From assembly GCA_028284005.1 (NCBI GenBank), contig JANQSO010000005.1:186001-250000 (forward strand): a stretch of 64,000 nucleotides of DNA, read 5' to 3'. Shown piece by piece: positions 1-7,149 of this stretch (the first letter of the stretch is position 1; each line of letters starts with the position of its first letter). Source of the stretch: Flavobacteriaceae bacterium (lineage in GTDB: Bacteria; Bacteroidota; Bacteroidia; Flavobacteriales; Flavobacteriaceae). The position numbers were made by a program, and so were the translations under genes. The notes under the pieces are model-generated. The model was not told the DNA's origin. It saw only the letters and a program-made list of their open reading frames with translations, and did not search any database.

Positions 1-1
1 A

Positions 2-916
2 AAGTATGGAAACGACAAACCGGACATTCGCTTTGGGATGGAATTTGGCGAATTAAATGAAGTAACACAACACAAAGATTTCAATGTTTTTAATCAGGCC
101 GAATTAGTTGTTGGTATTGCTGTTCCGGGTGGTAACACATATACACGTAAAGAAATTGATAAACTCACCGATTGGGTGAAACGTCCGCAAATAGGTGCCT
201 TAGGAATGGTATACTGCCGCTGCAATGAAGACGGAAGCTTTAAATCTTCTGTAGATAAGTTTTACGATCAGGAAGATCTGGCAAAATGGGCAGATATAAC
301 AAGGGCTAAGGCTGGTGATCTGATCTGTGTCCTTTCCGGAGACACTCATAAAGTACGTGCTCAGCTAAGTGCATTACGAATGGAATTAGCAGAGAGAGAA
401 GGGCTACGTAAAGCAAATGAATTTGCGCCACTCTGGGTAGTTGACTTCCCTCTATTGGAATGGGATGAAGAAACAGAGCGATACCACGCAATGCATCACC
501 CGTTCACATCTCCAAAACCCGGGCAACTGGATCTACTGGAAACCCATCCGGGTGATGTGAAAGCAAATGCGTATGACCTTGTTCTTAACGGAAATGAAAT
601 TGGCGGTGGTTCCATTAGAATTCATGATAAAGAAACACAGGCATTGATGTTTGATTACCTGGGCTTTACTCCGGAAGAAGCCAAAGCACAGTTTGGATTT
701 TTAATGGATGCTTTCCAATATGGTGCTCCTCCTCACGGGGGGATCGCATTTGGACTGGACAGGCTTGTATCCATTCTGGGTGGGCAAGAAACCATACGCG
801 ATTTCATTGCGTTCCCAAAAAACAATTCGGGTCGTGATGTAATGATCGACGCGCCTGCCGTAATTGACAATGAGCAATTAAAGGAACTGGGCTTGCAACT
901 CAACTTAAAATCGTAA
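2..916 (+). CDS. aspS: Aspartyl-tRNA synthetase, C-terminal part (5' end outside window)
   Basis: This class II synthetase charges tRNA-Asp with aspartate in the cytosol. The frame is already open at base 2 and reads [15 protein letters not shown], a conserved stretch of bacterial AspRS, so the ATG at base 38 is internal and the gene begins upstream of the window. About 304 codons are present. They cover the bacterial insertion (GAD) domain (around [14 protein letters not shown]) and the second half of the catalytic core, including class II motif 3 ([16 protein letters not shown]) close to the end. The terminal [13 protein letters not shown] is also typical of the family. A strong hairpin terminator follows directly. 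Identification is secure; only the N-terminal anticodon-binding domain is not visible. Confidence 0.96.
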   Translation, partial: KYGNDKPDIRFGMEFGELNEVTQHKDFNVFNQAELVVGIAVPGGNTYTRKEIDKLTDWVKRPQIGALGMVYCRCNEDGSFKSSVDKFYDQEDLAKWADITRAKAGDLICVLSGDTHKVRAQLSALRMELAEREGLRKANEFAPLWVVDFPLLEWDEETERYHAMHHPFTSPKPGQLDLLETHPGDVKANAYDLVLNGNEIGGGSIRIHDKETQALMFDYLGFTPEEAKAQFGFLMDAFQYGAPPHGGIAFGLDRLVSILGGQETIRDFIAFPKNNSGRDVMIDAPAVIDNEQLKELGLQLNLKS

Positions 917-920
917 CTTT

Positions 921-945
921 AAAACCCTGCTCTTTGCAGGGTTTT
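921..945 (+). terminator. Rho-independent terminator after aspS
   Basis: A 10-bp perfect stem (aaaaccctgc / gcagggtttt) with loop tcttt, starting 4 bases after the aspS stop and ending in five T residues. Confidence 0.85.
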
Positions 946-958
946 TACACATAAAGAG

Positions 959-2755
959 ATGCCTGCGCAAAAGCGAACTTTGCTTACAAGATTCCTTATC
1001 TGGCGATTAAAACATATATCGCACAAGCAGTTCATTTTTATTGTGAGCATTATCATTGGTTTTCTGTCCGGGATGGTGGCGGTCCTTATTAAAAACGGTA
1101 CACACTTTATCCAGCTATTATTGGAAGGAAAGTTGATAAAAGAATATCACAGCGCATTTTATTTTATCTTCCCGGTCATTGGGTTGACCTTCACTTACTT
1201 CATTTTAAAATATGTGGTAAGAAACAGGCCTACGCAAGGTATTCCCGCTACCCTTTTTGCGATCTCAAAGAAGAAAGGACTTATGGAGCGGTTTCAAATG
1301 TATGGGAGTTTACTGGCTGCGCCTATTACCGTAGGCTTTGGAGGTTCTGTAGGGCTGGAAGGTCCCACAGTTGCCACTGGTGCAGCATTAAGCTCTAATT
1401 TGTCCCGAATGCTTCACATGAACCAGGCAACAAGAACCTTATTGATAGGATGTGCCGCAGCCGGAGCAATGGCTTCCATTTTTAAAGCACCCATTGCCGC
1501 CATTATTTTTGCTGTAGAAGTATTTAGTTTGGACCTTACTTTGGTATCCCTGATCCCTTTATTATTAGCTTCTGTATCGGCTAGTATCACTTCGTATTTT
1601 TTCTTCGGAAATGATGTATTGCTTCCATTTAGTATTGAAGACAATTTCCTGCTAAAAGATATTCCACTGTATGCACTATTAGGAATTGTAGCCGGATTTG
1701 TATCGATCTATTTTACTGAAACCTACGAACGTTTTCAGAAATTTTTTGAAAAAATTGGATCTCCGGTAAAGAGACTACTCATAGGCGGATTGGGTATCGG
1801 GGTTCTAGTATATTTTATTCCGCCACTCTATGGTGAAGGTTTTGATGTTATCAATAATTTGGTACAAGGAAACCCTGAAAAAGCATTAGAGAATAATATC
1901 TTTCAATTAGACCTCAACAGTGTATGGATATTAGTCGCCTTATTAGGTGGCCTTGTCCTTTTTAAGGTTATTGCCAGCTCACTTACGTTTGGTGCCGGTG
2001 GTGTTGGAGGTATCTTTGCTCCTACGCTATTCATGGGAAGTATCATGGGGTATTGCCTGGCTAAGATCTTGAACAATATTGGTTTTTTGACAAATCCGGT
2101 CTCCGAAAGTAATTTCACCCTGGTAGGAATGACAGGCTTAATGGCTGGGGTTTTACACGCACCCCTTACTGCCATTTTCTTAATTGCCGAAGTTACCGGA
2201 GGTTATGAGTTATTTTTACCTTTAATGATCACTGCCGCCATTTCTTTTTCAATTACTAAGTACTTTGTGCCTCATTCCGTATACGCAATGGAATTAGGAA
2301 GAAAAGGGGAATTAATCACTCATGATAAGGATCATGCCGTACTTACTCTTATGGATATAAGAACTGTTGTAGAACAGAACTTTATTGCATTATATCCGGA
2401 TATGACCTTAGGTGAAATTGTACATCGCGCCGTTGTTAAGTCCAACCGCAATATTTTTCCGGTTATCCATCAGGAAACCGAAGCTTTGGAAGGTATCATT
2501 TTACTGGATGACCTCCGGCCGGTAATGTTCGACCAGTCACTATACAAAGAAGTTGCCGCCAGGGACTTCCTGCAAAACCCATCTGCAATTATTAATTTAG
2601 CCGAAGATAAAATGACAGATGTCATGAAGAAATTTCAAGATACGGGCGCGTGGAATCTTCCGGTAATTTCTGATGGTAAATATTACGGCTTTGTTTCCAA
2701 ATCCAAATTATTAACTGCATACAGACGAAAACTAATAGATTTTTCAGGAAAATGA
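959..2755 (+). CDS. ClC-family chloride channel/antiporter with C-terminal CBS domains
   Basis: An integral inner-membrane protein of 598 residues that moves chloride, probably in exchange for protons. The ClC filter motifs are visible: GGSVGLEGP (about residues 125-133, with the gating glutamate that marks antiporters) and GAGGVGGIFAPTLFMG (about residues 345-360). About ten hydrophobic helices fill residues 25-440. The last 150 residues are cytosolic and look like a CBS pair (MDIRTVVEQNF..., then DKMTDVMKKFQDTGAWNLPVI). The stop overlaps the ATG of the next gene (ATGA), so the two are co-transcribed. Ion specificity cannot be told from sequence alone. Confidence 0.93.
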   Translation: MPAQKRTLLTRFLIWRLKHISHKQFIFIVSIIIGFLSGMVAVLIKNGTHFIQLLLEGKLIKEYHSAFYFIFPVIGLTFTYFILKYVVRNRPTQGIPATLFAISKKKGLMERFQMYGSLLAAPITVGFGGSVGLEGPTVATGAALSSNLSRMLHMNQATRTLLIGCAAAGAMASIFKAPIAAIIFAVEVFSLDLTLVSLIPLLLASVSASITSYFFFGNDVLLPFSIEDNFLLKDIPLYALLGIVAGFVSIYFTETYERFQKFFEKIGSPVKRLLIGGLGIGVLVYFIPPLYGEGFDVINNLVQGNPEKALENNIFQLDLNSVWILVALLGGLVLFKVIASSLTFGAGGVGGIFAPTLFMGSIMGYCLAKILNNIGFLTNPVSESNFTLVGMTGLMAGVLHAPLTAIFLIAEVTGGYELFLPLMITAAISFSITKYFVPHSVYAMELGRKGELITHDKDHAVLTLMDIRTVVEQNFIALYPDMTLGEIVHRAVVKSNRNIFPVIHQETEALEGIILLDDLRPVMFDQSLYKEVAARDFLQNPSAIINLAEDKMTDVMKKFQDTGAWNLPVISDGKYYGFVSKSKLLTAYRRKLIDFSGK

Positions 2756-2997
2756 AATACGTACTCTCCATATTATTAATTATTGTTATCGCAGGAACGT
2801 GTTTCGGCTTTTTTATAAAGCCGGAAAATGAAGCTACCGGTAACCTCATTATAGGCCTTTCGGTCGTTACAGGATTTTTTATTTTAATGCCTCTTTTTAT
2901 ATACCACCGCTGGAAAAACAGAAGTGTGAAAGATTATATGTTAACCAAAGAGAACATAGAAAAAATGAGAAATTACGGTAAAGATAAGAAGCTATAA
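2752..2997 (+). CDS. Small two-helix membrane protein
   Basis: 81 residues with two hydrophobic segments (about residues 3-22 and 31-50) and a charged C-terminal tail (RWKNRSVKDYMLTKENIEKMRNYGKDKKL). Its ATG overlaps the stop of the ClC gene by four bases, a sign of translational coupling, and the pair may work together. I do not recognise a named family. Its length, composition and tight coupling make it a likely real gene. Confidence 0.75.
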   Translation: MKYVLSILLIIVIAGTCFGFFIKPENEATGNLIIGLSVVTGFFILMPLFIYHRWKNRSVKDYMLTKENIEKMRNYGKDKKL

Positions 2998-3035
2998 ATC
3001 AAGGGCTTTTTCAAAAAAAAAAAATTTGGTGGCTT

Positions 3036-3062
3036 TTGACTTCATATTTTATAGTACATTTG
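3036..3062 (+). promoter_or_regulatory. Bacteroidota-type promoter of the cold shock gene
   Basis: A perfect -7 element TACATTTG at 3055-3062 lies 16 nt after a TTG at 3036-3038, close to the flavobacterial pattern TTG, 17-23 nt, TAnnTTTG. Transcription should start near 3069, giving a short leader of about 23 nt before the ATG at 3092. Confidence 0.6.
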
Positions 3063-3091
3063 TTCATTATTAATTTATTTTTTTATTTACA

Positions 3092-3289
3092 ATGGAAGGA
3101 ACAGTAAAGTTTTTTAACGAATCAAAAGGGTACGGATTTATCACTAATGATGAGACCCAAAAAGACATTTTTGTACATGTAACCGGTCTTAATGGCGAAG
3201 CCCTTAACGAAGGTGACAAAGTAGAATATGTCGAAGAAGAAGGACGAAAAGGAATGGTTGCCGCACAAGTGCGAGTGATCCATGACTAA
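3092..3289 (+). CDS. Cold shock protein, CspA family
   Basis: A 65-residue cold shock domain protein that binds single-stranded RNA/DNA and acts as an RNA chaperone in the cytosol. The whole protein is one OB-fold. RNP1 is seen as KGYGFI (residues 12-17) and RNP2 as DIFVHV (residues 25-30), with the usual KFFNESKGYG start. It is a stand-alone gene with its own promoter just upstream and a strong bidirectional terminator 25 bp downstream. The leader is short, so the long thermosensor 5' UTR known from E. coli cspA is not evident. Confidence 0.95.
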   Translation: MEGTVKFFNESKGYGFITNDETQKDIFVHVTGLNGEALNEGDKVEYVEEEGRKGMVAAQVRVIHD

Positions 3290-3313
3290 GATATATATCT
3301 TATAACTGACCAG

Positions 3314-3344
3314 AAAAACCCGCTATGATTCTAGCGGGTTTTTT
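3314..3344. terminator. Bidirectional terminator between csp and tadA
   Basis: The stem CCCGCTA/TAGCGGG (3319-3325 with 3332-3338) is flanked by five A on the left and six T on the right. It can therefore end both the cold shock transcript (+) and the tadA transcript (-), which converge here. Confidence 0.85.
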
Positions 3345-3346
3345 AT

Positions 3347-3802
3347 TTAATTCAAATTTCGTTTTTCTATAAAAAACCGTTTCAATAACTGCGAAGATTC
3401 CTCTTCTAAAATTCCACCTGTCATTTTTGTTTTAGGATGTAATTTCGTATCCATTGCAATACACCCTCGCTGCATATCCCTTGCTCCATACACAATCTTA
3501 GAAATCTGGCTCCAAAATAATGCTCCCGCACACATCTGGCAAGGTTCAATAGTTACATACAACGTACAGTCTATCAGATATTTTCCTCCCAAATAGTTCG
3601 CTGCAGCAGTAATCGCCTGCATTTCTGCATGAGCAGTGACATCATTCAAGGTTTCCGTTAAATTGTGAGCCCTGACAATAATCTGGTTATTGATCACGAC
3701 CACAGCGCCAATAGGCACTTCACCTTTTTCATAAGCGATCTCAGCCTCGATCAAAGCACGTTTCATGAAATAAGTATCATCATGTGGGTTTATCAAACTC
3801 AT
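3347..3802 (-). CDS. tadA: tRNA-specific adenosine deaminase
   Basis: This enzyme deaminates the wobble adenosine (position 34) to inosine in tRNA-Arg(ACG) in the cytosol. The 151 residues form one cytidine-deaminase-like zinc domain, with the zinc/proton-transfer motif HAEMQAI (about residues 58-64) and the second zinc motif PCQMCAGA (about residues 88-95), both diagnostic of TadA rather than of nucleoside deaminases. The length fits the family. It is transcribed divergently from dxs with only 37 bp between the start codons and converges on the cold shock gene across a shared terminator. Confidence 0.94.
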   Translation of the reverse strand: MSLINPHDDTYFMKRALIEAEIAYEKGEVPIGAVVVINNQIIVRAHNLTETLNDVTAHAEMQAITAAANYLGGKYLIDCTLYVTIEPCQMCAGALFWSQISKIVYGARDMQRGCIAMDTKLHPKTKMTGGILEEESSQLLKRFFIEKRNLN

Positions 3803-3839
3803 TCATCTGTATTAAAGATGGTAAAAGTACAAAAGCAAA

Positions 3840-5633
3840 ATGTATCTTTGTGATGTGCCAAAAAAGTTATTAGATACTATTGTATTTCCTAAAGATCTTC
3901 GGAGGCTTGCTCCACAGGAACTCCCGCAACTTGCTCAAGAATTGCGCGACTTCATTATTAATATCGTGGCAGTAAAAGAAGGGCATTTGGGTGCCAGCTT
4001 AGGTGTAGTGGAATTGACCATTGCACTTCATTATGTTTTTAATACTCCTGAAGATATTTTAGTTTGGGATGTCGGCCACCAGGCTTATGGGCATAAGATA
4101 CTAACCGGAAGAAAGGACAGTTTTCACACCAATCGAAGATTAGGCGGCTTAAGTGGTTTCCCAAAAATGAAGGAAAGTGAATACGATACTTTTGGAACCG
4201 GACACAGTAGCACGGCAATCTCAGCAACGCTGGGAATGGCAATTGCTGCGCAATTGACAGGTGATGCCGAAAGGCAGCATATTGCCGTAGTGGGTGATGC
4301 CTCTATTGCCAGCGGAATGGCTTTTGAAGCTTTAAATCATGCAGGTGTCACAGATACTAATCTACTGGTGGTCTTAAATGATAATGCTATTGGTATTGAC
4401 CCCAGTGTAGGTGCCCTAAAAGCATACTTAACTAAAGTGACCCTGGATGGCGCTCCGGAAACAGACAATATTTTTGAAGCACTTAATTTCGACTATTCCG
4501 GCCCCGTGGACGGGCATAATATTGCCGGACTGATCTTAGAATTAAATAGATTGAAAAAAATCAAAGGCCCCAAACTACTTCACGTTATTACCAAAAAAGG
4601 AAAGGGGCTGAAACAGGCAGAAGAAAATCAAGTGGTCTATCACGCTCCGGGAAAGTTCAATGCAGAGACCGGGGAGCTACTTCCTAAAAGCAATAAAAAA
4701 CTCCCTCCTAAATTTCAAGATGTGTTTGGGAAGACCATTGTGGAGCTTGCTTCAAGAAATGAAAAGATCATTGGGATCACTCCTGCAATGCCTACGGGAA
4801 GCTCCTTAAAATATCTAATGGAAGAATTTCCAAACCGTGCTTTTGATGTGGGAATTGCAGAGCAACATGCGGTAACTTTTGCTGCAGGCCTCGCCACACA
4901 AGGTTTACAGGTATTTTGTAATATTTACTCTACTTTTTTACAACGCGCCTATGATCAGGTTATTCACGATGTGTGCCTGCAAAGCCTTCCTGTTATCTTT
5001 TGTTTGGACCGTGCAGGGATTGTTGGGGAAGATGGTGCCACCCATCACGGTATTTTCGATCTGGCTTACTTACGCTGTATTCCTAACCTTATTATTTTCG
5101 CCCCCAGAAATGAAACAGAGCTTCGCAATATTTTGTATACCGCACAATTAGGATTGAAATCGCCAATTGCTATTAGATATCCACGAGGAAGAGGGAGCAT
5201 TTTAAATTGGGAGCAGCCATTTTCTAAAATTGAAATAGGTAAGGCCGAACAATTAAAAGATGGTAAAACCATAGCGGTTCTAACAATAGGAACTTTAGCC
5301 GGTAATGTGAAAGAAGCTATCGGCGAACTTTCAGACCCGGAAAAAGTGGCCTGTTATGATATGCGTTTTGTAAAACCTTTGGATGAGGAATTGCTTCATA
5401 AAATTTTCAAAAAATACAATATCATAATTACACTGGAAGATGGTGTCGTTATTGGCGGGTTTGGAAGTGCCATTACCGAATTTTCAGCTAAAAATAAATA
5501 TCCCAACACCGTCAAGGTTCTCGGAATTCCTGATGCATTCCCCGAACATGGAACCGTTCGGGAACTTCATGATCTGGCAGGAATCTCATCAGAAAAAATA
5601 AAACAGAGCCTGGAAAAATTAATTACTGTTTAG
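3840..5633 (+). CDS. dxs: 1-deoxy-D-xylulose-5-phosphate synthase
   Basis: First enzyme of the MEP isoprenoid pathway: a thiamine diphosphate enzyme that condenses pyruvate with glyceraldehyde 3-phosphate in the cytosol. Visible motifs are DVGHQAYGHKILTGR (N-terminal TPP-domain histidine), GDASIASGM...NDN (TPP/Mg binding), the catalytic glutamate in GIAEQHAVTFAAG, and a C-terminal transketolase domain. At 597 residues it is shorter than E. coli Dxs mainly because the loop after NDNAIGIDPSVGAL is cut down, as I recall for other flavobacteria. The start is uncertain: a GTG at 3855 (giving VPKKLLDTI) fits homologue N-termini better than ATG 3840, and a TAnnTTTG element lies at 3843-3850. The gene converges with dgt, 7 bp away. 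Confidence 0.95.
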   Translation: MYLCDVPKKLLDTIVFPKDLRRLAPQELPQLAQELRDFIINIVAVKEGHLGASLGVVELTIALHYVFNTPEDILVWDVGHQAYGHKILTGRKDSFHTNRRLGGLSGFPKMKESEYDTFGTGHSSTAISATLGMAIAAQLTGDAERQHIAVVGDASIASGMAFEALNHAGVTDTNLLVVLNDNAIGIDPSVGALKAYLTKVTLDGAPETDNIFEALNFDYSGPVDGHNIAGLILELNRLKKIKGPKLLHVITKKGKGLKQAEENQVVYHAPGKFNAETGELLPKSNKKLPPKFQDVFGKTIVELASRNEKIIGITPAMPTGSSLKYLMEEFPNRAFDVGIAEQHAVTFAAGLATQGLQVFCNIYSTFLQRAYDQVIHDVCLQSLPVIFCLDRAGIVGEDGATHHGIFDLAYLRCIPNLIIFAPRNETELRNILYTAQLGLKSPIAIRYPRGRGSILNWEQPFSKIEIGKAEQLKDGKTIAVLTIGTLAGNVKEAIGELSDPEKVACYDMRFVKPLDEELLHKIFKKYNIIITLEDGVVIGGFGSAITEFSAKNKYPNTVKVLGIPDAFPEHGTVRELHDLAGISSEKIKQSLEKLITV

Positions 5634-5640
5634 GAACAAG

Positions 5641-6981
5641 CTATAAATTCCCTTTGATCTTTTGGAAGATCTGTACCGCATTCCCATCGGTAAGCCCCGA
5701 AATGAAACCACAACATTTCATTAAATGAGTATATACCGATTGGCTGCTGTCAAGGTCATTCTCAAAACTTTTTAAAAGTAACTTATCGTAATGACGTTCA
5801 TTTCCATTTAAATAATTTTCAATAGATGACGTATAAGCATCCAATAAAGTTGAAAGGATGTTATAACCGGCTATTTCTTTGTCTATTACTTCGGTACTTT
5901 GATACACTTTTTCAACACTTATTTTAATGATATCATCTATTTGTGCTTTGTAACTGCTTTTATCCAATAGAGCTTCAGAGAAAGTGCCTTTCAATATAGC
6001 TTCTTCGTTGGCAAGAAAAATAGATGTAGCTTCAGATATCAATGTATTAATTGCTAACGACCTAAGATACGCCAGCCTGTCTGAAGCTTGTGTCAAAGCA
6101 TTATACTTCTTTGTATTGATACTGTCTTTTACCAATTTGATAAGGTATTCCAGCGCAAATTCTTCTTCGATCAAGCCTAAATTAATTCCATCTTCAAAGT
6201 CGATGATCGTATAACAAATGTCATCTGCAGCTTCTACCAGGAAGGCCAGAGGATGACGATGGCAGCTCACATTTTTTTCACCTTCTTGTTTCAGTAATCC
6301 CAACTCCTGGGCAACTTCTTTGAAAAATACTACCTCAGATTGAAAAACGCCATATTTTTTATCGGCAATATGGCTTGTTGGCTTTTTGGGTAACGATTCC
6401 TTTGGATACTTTGTAAAAGCACCTAAGGTTGCATAGGAAAGCCTTAACCCTCCATCTACTCCATTTTTAGATTCGGTTAATATTTTAAACCCATTTGCAT
6501 TCCCTTCAAAGTCTACCAGATCCTGGTATTCTTTCTCTGTTAACTGCGATTGAAATCGTTTTCCTTTTCCGTTTAAAAAATAATCTCCAATTGCCTTTTC
6601 TCCACTATGCCCAAAAGGAGGATTACCAATATCGTGAGCTAAAGCAGCAGCAGCAACGATCGCTCCAAAATCATTGAAATGATGGCCATGCAAGGTTTGC
6701 AAATGAGGATGGCTCTCCAGTATTGCTTTTCCAACAGCACGCCCCAAAGAACGGCCCACAACAGAAACCTCCAGGCTATGTGTTAGGCGTGTATGTACAA
6801 AAGATGTTTTGGACAACGGTATTACCTGTGTTTTGTCTTGAAGGCTTCTAAAAGCCGAAGAAAAGATTACCCGGTCAAAATCTACTTCAAAGCCCAGGCG
6901 GGTTTCGTCCTGCTCAATCCGCAATCGCTTATTTATATCTCCCTGACGGCGTAAAGACAGGAGTTGTTCCCACTGCATCAT
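5641..6981 (-). CDS. dgt: dNTP triphosphohydrolase (dGTPase family)
   Basis: An HD-domain enzyme that splits dGTP (or other dNTPs) into the deoxynucleoside and tripolyphosphate, helping to control dNTP pools. The HD metal site is seen as AAALAHDIGNPPFGHSGE near residues 111-128, and an earlier histidine in FVHTRLTHSLEVS (about residues 61-73) gives the usual H...HD...D set. The later D in FLVEAADDICYTIID completes the motif. At 446 residues it is of the long Dgt type. It is a single gene, convergent with dxs and divergent from the TonB receptor. Exact nucleotide preference is unknown. Confidence 0.93.
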   Translation of the reverse strand: MMQWEQLLSLRRQGDINKRLRIEQDETRLGFEVDFDRVIFSSAFRSLQDKTQVIPLSKTSFVHTRLTHSLEVSVVGRSLGRAVGKAILESHPHLQTLHGHHFNDFGAIVAAAALAHDIGNPPFGHSGEKAIGDYFLNGKGKRFQSQLTEKEYQDLVDFEGNANGFKILTESKNGVDGGLRLSYATLGAFTKYPKESLPKKPTSHIADKKYGVFQSEVVFFKEVAQELGLLKQEGEKNVSCHRHPLAFLVEAADDICYTIIDFEDGINLGLIEEEFALEYLIKLVKDSINTKKYNALTQASDRLAYLRSLAINTLISEATSIFLANEEAILKGTFSEALLDKSSYKAQIDDIIKISVEKVYQSTEVIDKEIAGYNILSTLLDAYTSSIENYLNGNERHYDKLLLKSFENDLDSSQSVYTHLMKCCGFISGLTDGNAVQIFQKIKGNL

Positions 6982-7051
6982 AGTACTAAAATTTGCCCTG
7001 CAAGATACTATTTATAAAAACCATATCAAGAAAAATCGCAATGTTAAATGA

Positions 7052-7129
7052 TTAACATTTAGGTAACCTTCTTATGACAAATTGGTAATCTGAACTTTAC
7101 AATGTCTTTACATTGACTCGGTTTCTTTG
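7052..7129 (+). promoter_or_regulatory. Six-fold 11-bp repeat array (Pho-box-like) and -7 element before the TonB receptor
   Basis: Half-sites start exactly every 11 bp: TTAACA 7052, GTAACC 7063, ATGACA 7074, GTAATC 7085, TTTACA 7096, TTTACA 7107. Thirteen bases after the last comes TTTG at 7126-7129, followed by CA. The layout TTHACA-N5-TTHACA is the one known for PhoP/PhoB-type regulators, and the 13-bp gap to TTTGCA is repeated before the porin at 15840. The periodicity is seen directly; the assignment to phosphate control is inference. Confidence 0.65.
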
Positions 7130-7149
7130 CAACAGAAATTAATACAAAA

